A DNA stretch of 64,000 nt. It comes from Rhopalosiphum padi (taxonomy: Eukaryota > Arthropoda > Insecta > Hemiptera > Aphididae). The position numbers and the translations under genes were made by a program. The notes beneath the pieces are model-generated. The model saw nothing but the letters and a program-made list of their open reading frames with translations, was not told the origin of the DNA and searched no databases. Numbering within the stretch: position 1 is the stretch's first letter; every line of letters begins with the position of its first letter. Below are positions 26,532-41,500 of this stretch, piece after piece. The stretch is from positions 30,665,858-30,729,857 of the forward strand of contig NC_083598.1 of the NCBI RefSeq assembly GCF_020882245.1. The letters run 5' to 3'.

Positions 26532-29500
26532 TGTATGTATGTAGAATGTATATTGTATACTATTACGATTCGAAAGTAATACGGCGCCTCACACGGTTGG
26601 GACTTGTTAAGGTCATTCCGAAATATCCATCTTGAATTGGCTAAGACAATATTATAATATATCGTCTGCAATGAATTTCCATTCCGAACGTGATCGTTCA
26701 TCGAAATTAAACCGAACATTTATCAACAAGCACATAAGCTGACAGTAGGTGTACATCATATTTATTACAACAAGAACAATCATAATAATAGCAATACTAA
26801 TATCGACAATATTTTAATATGCATATTTAGTAATTATTAATATGTATGATAAATACCCAATACATAAATAAAACAGAGTCTTTGATAAAATATATGTAAT
26901 TTTAAATTTACATAAATATTAGGGTTGCTAGATTTTGAATTTAAAAAACCGAGACAACTACAAAAAAGTGAGTTATATATTATAGTCTACGAGTATGTAA
27001 ATGCAATGGCGTCATTTGAGTTTTTTTAGTGGGGGTACCAAAATCTAAGCAGGTCAATTTTGTTTCATTTTGAAGTCACCTTTTCTTCATCATAGTAAAT
27101 TAGTAACTACACGTATTTTATGTTTGTATGTATGGGACTGAAAGGTTAAAGGAATATTTAATATTTTAATAAATCAAAAAAAAATTGGTAGTCAGAAGTT
27201 GGAAATAGTTTTTGGCGTGCATACGGCATGCCAATATTACCTATACCGGCTATAAGTACATTTATAAACAATAAATATACGTTACCCTTATACATAAATT
27301 ATATTATATTTTATGTATCTGTCATTCCGCGTTTGTAAATTTTATGGCAGGTAAATAAGATGGGGTAAAAAAAGAAGTGCTTTGACCTTCTTCTGCTTGC
27401 GGGAGGCACACTTGGGTAGCAGCTGTATAGCGGTAAAAATGTTTTTTAAAGTATTTTGGACAATCATTTTTCAAATTACAATGAAATAACCGGATTCGAT
27501 TCTTGATTTTTCTTAAATATATCTATATATATATAAATGTATATTTGATACTCTAATTTGATTCGTTTATTTCGTTTTATGTTTTAATTTTGATAATTCT
27601 GTGATATTTACTCCGGAATTTCTGAATTATTTTACAATTCGTGTCGAACATGATAATAATTAAATAATAATTAATTATATAGACGTAAGAAGTGTGATAT
27701 TATACGTGTTATATAATAGCGAACATAATATTAAATCATTTGAATCCAATTTAACGTAAACGTGGTGCGTTTTGTCTAGTACTGTATAAAATCACAAATT
27801 GTAATTTTTTGTTGTATTGTATGAACAAAAAACAATATTTTATAAAATAATTATCTTCTTTATCTACTCGACTTATTCAGCCGTTAAAAAAAAACTAGTT
27901 CTTCTATATGAAAAAAATAGGCACATATATGTCTGTTTGCATAGTAAATTATATTTTTGTTGAATGTGTTAAAAAATTTATTATTTAAAAAAAAATAGTT
28001 AAAACCTTAGATTTATTTTTACCTAGGTAATATTGTTTAATTTATAACTACTGAAATACAAATGTACACAAATTATACATATTATAATATAATATGTATA
28101 CAGAAATAGAATTATAGTTATTGTATTGTATTGAAATAATTGAAATACGTTTAGAAATTTGAATACTCACAGAGTGAGATTTTCTAATTTGTTTTTAATT
28201 ATTTTAACAATTTTGTTGTCTCTTAGGCGATCTGTCGAAATGGCCGGAAAAATTCATCAGACAGATTTTTTGTTGCGTATAGTTTTATGATGTAACCTAC
28301 CTAACTGTAGTATAATAGCTTATAACATTTGAATACGTGGATTAAAATAATATACTGAAAACTTGTTACAAGATGGTTACTGCATATCATATTGATTTAT
28401 ATAAATAATATTTTTTGTTAAATTATTTAATTGGTTATTAAATATAATATTATTTAATTCCGCCAACACACAATACATTTTAAAATTAATCTACGTGACT
28501 TGTGAAAGCTGTGGTTATATTATATAGGTACTTTTGGTTTTTTTGTGACTGGTATAAAAAACCTCACAAGGTACCTTGTATATATATTCAAATTTTTGAA
28601 CCAAGGAAAAAAAGTACTACGATGCAAAATACGATGTATAATAAAGTTTAGCTCTATGTATTTGCTTACATACGTCACTCAAAGTTTAAACATTCAAATT
28701 GCTTAAAAATTTTTTATTTTTGTCTAGTTCATTCTATATTTCTATCTAAGAAAAAGATTAATTTATTTGGAATCCTAGTAAATATAGCTAATTATAGCTT
28801 AAAAATAAAAAACGAACCAGCTTAAATAGTTATTTTCATATAAAACAAACAAAAAGAACGTTTCCTTAATATAACTGTTCATCAATTTAAATAGGTATTG
28901 AACTATTGAAAAGAGATGAAAGTTTGTAATTATAATTTTAATCATATTTTTTGGCTTCTCTACAACCTACTTAATTCCCAAAACGACTATCCTGAGTTAT
29001 TATAAATCAAATACCTTTGTACGTATCTCGTGTTAATACATATGTAACACAAACATTTTATGCATTTATCTATTGTCTAAATAAATAGGCTATCACTTTA
29101 CTCTAATTAATAGATTTTTAACTATAGTGCAATTCAATACAACATTTTGATGATAATTCAGCGAGGGTTAAACCATTTCTATAAACTAGTTGTTTTCAAT
29201 GGGTATGCCGCGGGCGTTTTTGAAGTATGCCACGTTTCTAATATTTTATATAATATAATATAATATATTTAATAATATATTATATATGGATTGGTGTGTC
29301 ATTTAAAAAAAAAACAGGATATTTTAGTGCCCTGAAAAGAGTTGTCAGGGCAACGGGACAATTGATTGAAAAACGGGACGTCTGACATCCTAAATAAAAC
29401 TATTTTTCTATTGCAGTTTACATCAGTATACATTTTTAAATCATTGCATGTACGATAAGATTGGTGTAAATAATATTATGTATATGTCACCTCCCAAGTG

Positions 29501-32500
29501 GAAAAATTGGTAATCGTAAATACTTATCCGGCATTGTATATATTACAAAGAATATTTGAATAATGTAAATTACAAATATGTATTTTTCACATAGTATAGT
29601 TATTGTAATACAATATACCTGGTCGTTGTATATAATGATAAAAAAAAGTGCAAAGTAACTTCATTAACACTAATAACTGACATATGAAATGATGTTTATT
29701 ATTAATAATAAATAAATTATTATTATTAGGTATACAATCTTTATTTATTTCAACGAATTGAGGGAAGTAACAAGATAGACAATTATTTTGTATTTTAACT
29801 TCTACGAATCGTGTCAAAAAAAGGGTTTAATGAACATATTATGTCAAAAGTGATGAATTCACGTTATAAAATATATCTGATTGGTAATCAGTTACAAGTG
29901 TTTTCCTTATGTGTAAGCCATTCATGATCGGAATTATAAATTTATTTTAGTCTACTAAGAGTCTAAGACCAATTAAATTTGTAAAATTACGTCCTTTTAC
30001 TAATAAACGTAATGATGATGATGATAAAACAAAGGACACAAGGAAAATAGGAAAATATGCAAATATAAAACTCCTAAAATATTATGTAGTTCAAAATGCT
30101 GTAATGGTTACTTACCAAGACATATGTCAAAATAAATAACTAGGAGGAATTTGCAAAAATATCTTTTAAATTTGAAGGATTTTATACGAAAGTTATTAAG
30201 TTCATCGTAGATACAGTTTTAGCTTATATTTTATTTTTAATTTGTTAAAAAAAATAAATAAAAAAAAAACAAATCAAAAATTGAAAAGGCCAAAGCGAAC
30301 TTGATGAATAATAATTGAAAAATAAATGTATAATGCTTGTCTAAACGGTCACTCATTTAATGTGTTCATGATTGTTTATTTATGATTAGAGTACTTACTG
30401 ATTTTGAAGGACTAAAAAAGGAAAATAATTTAAAATAAAGCTAAAAACATTTTGAATAAGGTAATAAAACTCTCAAAATCCTTTGAATAATAAATTATAA
30501 AAACATTGAAAAAAATGTAATTAGCCATAAAACCAGTTTTTAAAATATTTTTGTTTTAATATTATTTTTATGTTGTTCTAAATTTATTTTGCTAATAATA
30601 GTTAATCTGTTTATTTTATGCAGTATATCTACCTGATGTAAGTCTATTCTCAATAAAACGGCCTTTAATCTAAAGTACTATAAACTAATGTTTCATTTAT
30701 ATTCGATTTCAATTTTATTTAAAAATTGGAAAACGAAAATACCATGAGATATATATATATTTTTTTTTTTGAATAATAACAAAACATTAAAGCCAATTAA
30801 AGCTAAAAAAAAAGAAACATTAAGACGACGAAAAAATTATAAAACTTTGAATTATCCATAAAAAGACAAAATAAAATGATTTACTTAAATTGATTCTACG
30901 TTAAAAGCACAGATCACAATTAAGTTTTAATACAATTTCTAACTGGTAAAAAAAAAAAGCAAACTCAATCAAAATCCTTATTCTATTTATGGTCAATGAT
31001 ATTGGACATTGCATAATTTAAGGATGAACATCAACAAATGATGTACGTAATTATCGAATTAAATTATAAAAACTAAACGTTACTTAAGCTTCAAGCGTCC
31101 TAAGCATATTATTGATGTTAATATTATTATTGTTAAAATTATTTGATTTAAAATTAATTTCATCAAAGACGACATTGCGAGATATTTGATAGCAATAACA
31201 GTACAAACTATTTAGATAATTTAAATGACCATATTAGAACCAAAAGATTAAAGAGATTTAACAATACATTTGAAATGTATTATAATTTTGATATGCATAA
31301 AATCGAGTTAATCGTGTGTTTAAATCATATTATGTAAGTTAAAATAAATCTTAAAACTTATTAGTTTATTTGAATATTTACTAAATATATATCATGTCAT
31401 AATTTTGTCTGTCATTATAGACAATTTAATAATTACGCGGGTTGAATTTTAATTTAGTTTTAAATCACACACATTATAGTGTTATGTGTTTCATACTGTT
31501 TATTGCATAAAGTAAAGTAATTTAATTTTTAAATATTATATACAATAGAAATGTTGCATTATTTATGAAATATTACTACTAATTTTTGCATTAATTTAAT
31601 TAAGTTGAATTTTTTTTATTATAACTCATTATTAAACCAATAAAATGTAATTGGTAGAAAAGTCATAAAAAAAAAAAAAAAAAAAACAATTAAATATTAT
31701 TATTTTTACGACTGAACCTGCAGATAGCTTAGTATTAAAATTATTATTATATAATTCAGAAAAAAGTTTGAATTTAATGCGCTATTTAAATTTACAATTT
31801 ACAATGTTCCATATTTATTTAATTTTTGTTAAACTTCGACATCCAATTCAGTAACGAATAACTACTCTGATACTATCCTACCAATAACTTTAAAATGTTA
31901 TAAAGTCTAACGAAAAACTAATTTGACAATAATTTTACAACTTTGAAAATAATTTTAAGTCATTATCATTTAAACACATTTATAAACAGGATTAATTATG
32001 GTAATTATTTCTTAATGCAATATTTTTGTTTACGTTTCTAGGCATTGTCAATCTCAAATATGGCTATTTATAATTAAATATTTATATTATACTTATATGT
32101 ACTTCGAATAGTGTTATATGTAAAAAATAAAATATAATTATATTTAGCTTTGTTCCGCATCACATGGTTTGAAAATTATAAATACCTAGTTTGTTGCATG
32201 AGTTACCCGAGTATAGGTAGTTACCAACGTAGACAAAAGCTTATATAAAAAAGTTAACAAGTGCATAACTTCATAAATATTATAAGTGCGATCGATAATA
32301 ATTCTATTTTATAGGCTACTGGTGAGGTTTTTTTACATAACACTTTAGTCGGTGTATTTATTTTTTTTTTATTTCGTTTAATGAGTAATAATAATAATTA
32401 TATTATTGGGTTAAATAGTATCATTGAGTATACCAATTTATACAATTTATACTCAATAGTAATTGCATTTAATACAAATATAATTTAATTCACTTAAAAA

Positions 32501-35500
32501 TTGATAATAATAGTTTACAAATATTTAAAAAAAAAAATTGATAACATTTTAAAAGTATAAACTATAAATTATTAAATATTAACATTGTATACCAATAGCT
32601 ATAATATTATAATGTTGACAATTTTTTTCATTAATTGGAAAATTTCATTTATTTTTTAACAAACGTCAATGTCCTTTCATACATGACACACTTATTTTTT
32701 TCGGTTGGTTTTGATGCCAAGGTGAATATTATTTATTTATAACGCCGTAATATTAAAAAAATACTCACCAATCTATTGAATTTAAACTCTTTTGAACGAA
32801 AATTTCAAGGTTTGTTAAAACCATTTCATTATATATTCTATTATAGTTTCGTTAAATATAACAAATATGTATGTCCGGTGTTGTATTGTATTACAAAATA
32901 GGGGCGCATATATCGTATATTATTTTATAATCCTATGTCTCACTATTTATGTAATGGAGTTTATAGGTTCTTAAGCCGTGGCTAGCAATACGATGCGGCT
33001 GTACTGGCGGATATCTATACTATATAATATAAGTATTACAAGGGATGAACCATGTTACCGGTTCAGCTTCAACGATACACGTGGCTTAGATCGCGAGTAT
33101 ATAAAGTATAACCATGTGCACGTAATATGGTATAGATAATAATACAGAAACGTTCTGGATTAATATGATATACGTCGAGAGGCACCTCTTCTGCTGATCG
33201 TGGGTACTTAACGATTTTATGAGTCTGCTTATTTTAATATTTGTATATAGGTACATATTATATTATTATAATATTTGGGTACTCCCGCGCCCAAAAGAAT
33301 TTCACCAAAGTCTGATATTACTATCGGGTCGTATATAATATTACTTATATTGTTTGTGTAAGCAACAACATCGCGTAGGAACTGAAGAAAAAAAAATGTC
33401 CCCTTATAAAAAGTCTTATAAAAATGTAGGTACAGCATATACTATATATGTGTACGTAAATGTATTTCAAAAAACCTTATTGTACCTAGTCCTGGTGAAT
33501 GCATAGACGATATTAAGAAAATAATATACATACACGTGCGCATATATATATATATATATTTATATATATAATATATTCGTTTATTAAAAAAGTGGTTTAT
33601 GTTCTTTGAGATTAAAGATCGTTTATTGTTATCCTGAAATATCGTTCTTTATGTTTTTCAAAAGATAAATACTAGAGAGGTTAGTCGTTTTAGTTTTCTG
33701 TTGTTCCTGTACAAAATGATAATAATTTCATACAGCTCGATAAACGTCCTTTATTTAAAATATATTTTTTTTAAACACATTGGTTTATAATGATAAACTG
33801 AAAAAAAACGAATTAGATTAAAACATTGTAACGTTAACCCAATGTTAAACAACATGTCGATTTAAGGTTCAACACTAATAGATGCTTGAAGTTAAGTTAT
33901 ATATAGATATATAATAATAATATTTTAATGTACTTACTTATTTATTTTGTTTGTTTGTATTTTTTCTTAAATCATATTCTTATTTAATAAGTTTTAAATA
34001 TTTTTGAAATTAGTTATTTAAGATATTAATTTATTATAAGTAGGTATAAATTTTAAATTATTATTCTGGGACCTATTGTCGTTTTATTAAACCAAATTTA
34101 CGATTATATGAACAATGTATTTGCATTTCTTCGACCCTAAACTTCTCGTGTTAACTAAGTTTACTTTCGAAAAGTTTAAAACAATTTGCTTGATTTTTAC
34201 ATCTATATTTGTGGATAATTCCTAAGAAAAGTTTATTGATATATTATGATAAAAACCAAAAATATACAGCACGAACATAATGTCTCTATAATATTTATAT
34301 ATATGTAATTTTCCAGATAATGAAAAACATATAAATTATTGTGAACATGAATAATATTATTTATTCCAGATTAATTCACATAATATTTCAAATAAGTGAC
34401 AATAAACCAAACCAATGGTAAAATAGAAGGTTATAGTTTATACTCATCAATAGTAACTACATAATTAATATTGTCATTAATAATAATTTGTTATTTCAAA
34501 TATTTAAATGATATATATAAAGAATAAAGATAGGTTTATTAAATAAGTTCACAAAAATTGATTAATAATTAATAATAATAATAACATATACTTAATGTAT
34601 ATTTTTGACAAAACGATTTCGGTGATTTTTCGATAAAAATATAAATTAGAAATTTGGAATCTTTTAAAAATAAAATAAAATAACATACGTTATAAATTAA
34701 ATTTTAAATTAATTTTAAAATTAAAAATATGATGAATGGCAAGAGAAGTTAAATTTACTTATACCTACTTTGATAATATAATATATGAAAGTTGTAATCA
34801 ATTCAATAACTTACTTAATAAACTTTTCTAAATTACTAAGGAAATAATTATTCTCATAATAATTAAATAATTAATTAGATTATACATGAATTAATGTTTT
34901 AACAATAATTATATAAGTAATTATTGCTTTTAAAACTTTAAACCCGAATTTAACCAAGACGCTTAAGAATGTTAAATTCGAAACCTATATCTATATTAAA
35001 CATTTAATAATTCATATAGGTGCATCAAAATTAACAATTTAGTTATTTAGGAATCTAAATACTATATTCATCAACAAACAATTTGATATATTATAATAAT
35101 TCAACTCAAAATTGTTATTTTCCAAAACTATCTACCTATAATCTATATATATATATAAATATATATATATACAATATAACAAAAAAATTTCAATACGATT
35201 TACTTTTGTATTTTATTCTCTAAAGAAAAATACCGGTAAATGCAGCCCAATTAATCGTAAATTGTTATTATTATTTTAGTAAATACAAATAATTGCAAAA
35301 TTTTATTACCAAATGATAATTAAAAAAATTACCGTTATCATAAATACCTGTAGCTATTTATGTATCACGTCTGTCGTTCGTCGTCCGTATTTTAAACCGT
35401 CACAGTAATATAATCCATTAACTAATGGACTTTGATACATTGTCACAATCTATCACATCGAACAAATTGTTATTAACTTTTTGAATACCTAACATTATTA

Positions 35501-38500
35501 TTATTCAAATGTGAGCTCAATCAATTTGTATTCGTACGGCATGACCGATACCTGTACATCCGATAACTGCAGCAGACGAGCTTAATATATTTTAATTGGA
35601 AAATATCTCAATAGCCCCTAATACAGTAATATTAATATAATCACGTAGACAATAATGACGTATTGCCATTATATGATACAACATTCATAACTAAAATTCT
35701 GTTATTACCACATAGATATCGATTTCGTTTGGCGCCATAGGAATCCAAACCGCACTAATTTTATAGTAATTTTAACAGAACTGAAATTCACTTCGGTGTC
35801 TTTAAATATTTATTGCAGAGGAAGATTGCTTAGGAATGTCCTCCGGTGAAGTTCTTTTGGAGTTGGTGAGATGTTAAATATTTACATTTTGACGACATTC
35901 GATATTCAAATATATAAAACGATTTATTATTTCCGGGTTCACTTAGGTAGGCCAAAAAAGGACAAAAATCCAACTAGATTTAAAAAATTCACTACACGAC
36001 ATTATACACGTCACAGTCTCGATCTAATAAAGTCCCACAGTACACAATTCTAAGACCATGAAATATTTAATAACGTACACAATATAAGCCCACTCAGTAT
36101 GTACCTTTATGTTAAATAAATAAATTATCTATTAAACATTTTGAATTTTATGAAAAGATCCTCACGATCGTACATTAACGTCGATCTATTATAATCATAA
36201 TATAATATACAGAACGGTACCCATACTTTTAAACCTATAAGATACATTTTATTTACAGTAGATTCTGTTTTAAAAAAAAATTTAAGTCGTTGAACACATT
36301 TGAGAACTAAAACTCTAGGTTTTATAAGTTTAACTAATACTTTTCATATCGTTTCCCGAATATTATAATATGCATAAGGACATAAAGACCAGTGATATTT
36401 ATATTTTATATTTATTATATTAATCAGACTACGTAATATATAATAGCAATTAGATTTTTATTTTAAGAGTTGAAACTTTCAAAACACGGCAATAGCTAGA
36501 ATGTCAAGAATTTTCACTATACTTACTATCGTTCGTATAGTCGTATATCATCTTCAGAGTACTTCGGTGTTTTCTGTACTAACTTTGAGACTCGTGTAAG
36601 GGAGCATGGTATTTTATGTTTTTCAAATACGGGAATTTCAAGACTACTTATTTATTGACTTCAATTTAATTAATATTTGAATGCTAATTCAATCCCTTTA
36701 CATTAATCATTTCCTTATTTTCCCATGTTTTGTTGTGTATTTTGGGATATTTTCAATTGAATTACGCAATTCGCGTGGAGTTTTCCAAATACATTATAAA
36801 CATAAGGTTAGGTTAGTATAGACTTTCGATTCAACTCATTAGGACATGATCGTTCTCAAAACATGTCACGGAAAACTTTAAAACTATATAATATAATATC
36901 ATATGATTACGATGTAAAATCATGGTAATATTATATCACACGGATCCGTGTATGCGCCACAATGCTACTAAATATATTATTATTATGATACCGCTAAAAT
37001 ATAATATTAGTCTTTATACGCATTTAACGGGTAGCCGCGTTGACTGGAACGTCAATAAAAGTTACGTTCCGGTCTCAGTATAATAATAATAATAATAATA
37101 ATAATATAATATCACACGTACCTATAATATAATAATAATATATCGTACTCTTGTTCCGACGCTGCCACGAAAGGTTTAATGTACGCGTATTTCTCTGTCC
37201 CGTCTTATCGGACATCATATATTATTATTATTATTATTATTATTATTACGACCAAGGTTATATTATTATATGGTATAGCTTTTTTCCATCCCTAGATTTA
37301 TATAACCACGGCCATTAAATATATAGACGGCCAAAACTAAAAAAATCGCGCGGATCCACAGCGTTGTTATTGGCCGACTGCAGTAGCGGTCGCTCGAAGC
37401 ACAAAACGATTACCCACTATACACTGTTATGCGTTTTATTCCCGGAAAATAATGCGACGTCGTGCAGTGTTCTCAGTTACGTTATTCATGGTGAAATTAT
37501 AGTCATATTATACATATACATATATATTACTAGCTAATCCTGCACGACGTTACTGGTGACAAATTAAATAATGCCAGTGGATTTGTCTTGTCTTAAACTC
37601 CGTAAAATGTAAACTACACGTCATATTTTTAACACATTCATTGTGGGGGGTTTGACTAAATATAAAACGCAGCCCTTGAATTATATACAGTTATAATAAC
37701 TATTTTATTTTCTGTGGCTCACAGAGACCCTTTATGAATAAATAAAAAAATGCTGGTTTTCGCGAGCCTACCACTTCCCCTGTTTGCCCCTCTTTAAAAT
37801 GTAAAATTATAAATATTAACTTCGATGTGCATATACCCAAGCCAGGATAATATACTTACAAAGTTTTAGAAACATGAGTGTGATAGACTGCTGTGATTCA
37901 TTAACACACACAAATATTCCCTTTAATTAATATGGATAATATGCGTGACTTTCATCGTATTCTAATAGTATTATATCATGTACTTAACGTTGCTGCAAGT
38001 TGCGCATAACATATATTATGATAATATTTTCATTTAAGTATTTATGAACCTATAAGTGCATTTATCCTAAGGTGAAGAGACGGACGATACTGATCTCCAG
38101 TTTATCAACGCTCGACGATGCTCTTTCTCATATTATTATTTTGAATTAATTTAATTTTTCGCTTAAAAGACTAAAATAATATGTAAGTAACTTATAGCTA
38201 CATGTATCGTTTTTGTGTCAACAATTTATTTTTAACTTTTATTTTTTAAAAAGATATCGTTTTTAGTATCTTTAAGTAGGTATAGAAATTATATAAAATT
38301 AATTCATTATAGAATAATTAGAAACTTATTTTAATCATTTTAAATATATTTATTTATTTTTTATTATTTCGGAATTTGTATGCAATCCTTCGACGATATC
38401 GATGATAATAACTATTTATATAACATTTAAAAGTCAAAAGGAAGAGAGCATAAACAATGAGTGAACGATACTTTTCCACTTGTTTTTATTTACATACAGT

Positions 38501-41500
38501 AAAACTTGCTTAAGGCGCTCTTCAAGGGATCAACTCTCTAGAGAGTCTTTACTTCTTTAGTCGCAAAGCGTTTTATGCGAGAATTGAACAAAAATTAAGT
38601 AGTAAATATATCGAGTTTATTTAAATATATATTTATTATCATTTTACTATTGAAACAAATTTAACAGGTAATATATTTTTTAATTAACCATAATTATTTT
38701 TTCTATTGAATTTAATTAATAAAGAAATACATTTATACAAACATATTATTATTTTTAATTTAGATTAATAAGAGTAAATATTTTTGATTGCTTGAGATTT
38801 TAAGAATAAGTTTTCTAATTTATTAATTTCACTCAACATTTCTTATTAATTTTTATTTTTATTATCTCACTATAACTAAAATATATTGATATCTGCTAAA
38901 CACAAGAACGTCTTATCTGATTAGATGGAAGAAAATTAAGTGTTTTACATCTTACTATCGTATCTAATCAATTTAGTAACATTTTAATGCATGGATTGAT
39001 AGCCTAATGATAAAATTACAATATAAATAATATAATACCATTTAGGTCATATAAACATAGTTTTGAAAACTAAAATAAATATATTTATAAATTAGTAGTT
39101 ATATTAATGGAATTCTTCCATGTTATATTAAACCAATTTTTCTATCGATTTCTGTGTTGTTTCAGTTGAAATAAATAATACAAACATAATAATTAGAATG
39201 ATTAATCTTATAATTTTACACTTCTTAATATATAAAACATATTTTCGGTGTAAATACAATCAACTCGGAGACAGATTCAATGAATTCAACGTAAATATCT
39301 TAAAGATTGTTATTTGTCTCTATGTGTTTATATACAAAAATATGACCAGAATTAAGAAAGCAAATCATGATTTCATATTATAAAAGTAATCATTATAATT
39401 TTATTTAAAGACATTTGATTATTTAAAATGTATATATATTTTCTAAAGATAATTGTAAACATTACAATATTACTATATACCATATTTGTACTAATTATAA
39501 TAATAATAAAATCTATAACCAATGGCAACTGTACGAATAAAAAAAACAATATCCGATTTTCGTTAGCAAAATAAAAATAAACTGTAAATAATGTTCGATT
39601 GACATAAGTTTTACTGAAAACGGTCCAGTAATTTCGAGTCTAACTAGAGAACATTTATTTATATACCTATAAATTATAAATTTATAATAATTATTATTTT
39701 TATGAACCATCATCGTCTATGTATCAATCACATTTGTAAAATCCTATAGTTATTTAAAAAAAAATTATAAACTGTACAATTAGATTTATTTCAAAATAAA
39801 AGTGAATAGTTTGACTACACAGTACACATATTTTAGTGAAAGAATTAAAAGTTATTTTAAAATTAACGTTAAATAATATTATGGTACTTGTCTCGATTTT
39901 CATATATAGTACCACAAGTCGCATTTATACAATACACGACATCTGAAAATACATTTTGTTTTAATTCCGATACCAACCATAATGGTGGGACCATTTTCAT
40001 TGAAAAACAAATTATTATTTTCTACATTATTTATCATATTTAAAAAAGTAATATACTTTCAATTTTTCTTCACAATTTTGACTAGTATCTGTCTAAAATA
40101 TTTTCCCCAAAATAATAAAAAGATTTTTAAGTATCGTTTTTTAAGGAATATGCCACATAAAGTGTTCACATGTTTCTTTTGGAAATAAAATGACGTCTAA
40201 TTCACGTCTTTATACATAAACCAGCGTCCACCTAGGCGTGTGTATTTTGACATGACATATTTTAATAACCACTACCGGAAATTTTGCGGACACGTCCAAA
40301 CCGAACCTTGTTGATAAGGCGATAATAATATTTACGTCAGCTATTTATCCGATGTCATAATCGGATATAGTTGGCGGAAAGTGACCGGTGTTTATAATAA
40401 TAATATATTATACGACGTGGTCAGAACGGAGAAGACGACGATGATGACCGGAACAACGCTCGAGCCAAACTACCGGAAATCATGTTATCCCATCCGGATT
40501 ATGTAAATACAATACTTGCTATAAATGTTTAACAGTGGGCGTACAGTATACCGTTTATAATAGGTGATATATATATTTCGAATGATCGATAATTTTGTTT
40601 GGTTCCTGTTGCTTGTCACGTAGACGTCCTCCTCTCATATTGTCTTACATCCGGTCTCGGACCACGTGGCCGAGGAAGAATAACGAGCACTTATAAGTAA
40701 GTGACTGTAACATGGTGACAGTCGTTAATAAATTGTTATTTTTGATGTTAGACCTCTTCATCTGGTAAAATGTCTTTGCAAGTGAAAACAGTCTAAACTT
40801 TACCGTAAGGTCAAAAAGTAAAGATTGATTATACTACAACTTACGGGTATGTGTGTATGGTATTAACACTAATAACTGATTTACTCATATAAAATATACA
40901 CATATAAACCTTTGGTTATTATTGCAGTATACGTCCAAATCGAGGTATATAAAACTTTAAACTTCCAAGTAAAAAATGCAAATTTTTACAGTAACATAGC
41001 AAGAATATTCACGAGATATTTGGTCTGTTAGTAGACAATATGACGTATTATATTATTTTAACAACATATAAATGTATATTATTTATATTTATATGTTGTT
41101 AAAATAATGTAAATTTGTATCAATGGATAACATTAAGATCACACGGCGTATTGAATATGCAATTTAACTGCATACCATCATGATCAAGTTATTGAATTCA
41201 TAATATTTTTCTAGTATCTCATATTATTATAAATATTAATTTTGTTAATTAAATTAATTAATAATTATACCCAATTTTAGATATGCAATTCTGATACATA
41301 TACCACTGTAAGAAGGTTATTTTTGTTTGCATAATACAACAATGACTTGTTTTCGAACGCGTTTTTAAATTAATATAGAAATATTATCTTTGCAATATAT
41401 AAATGAAGGACGACCGGAAATCACTTGGTAATATTAATTTGATATAACGTATTCCAATGAAAATAAACACTTACTACTTAGCTGAAATTAATAATAATAT

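Noticed and set aside
26918..29392. AGGGTTGCTAGATTTTGAAT near 26919 and CAGGGCAACGGGACA near 29345 as possible hAT-like ends
   Set aside because: The two ends do not pair convincingly and no target duplication is visible; at most unrelated solo remnants.
35819..36053. A 47-bp splice-flanked block (EDCLGMSSGEVLLEL) followed by a basic open frame at 35871-36053
   Set aside because: Too short, with no homology I recognise; splice-like ends of this quality arise by chance in 64 kb.
38497..38600. TACAGTAAAACTTGCTTAAG, resembling a Tigger terminal repeat
   Set aside because: I could not find a matching opposite end, so an element boundary is not supported.
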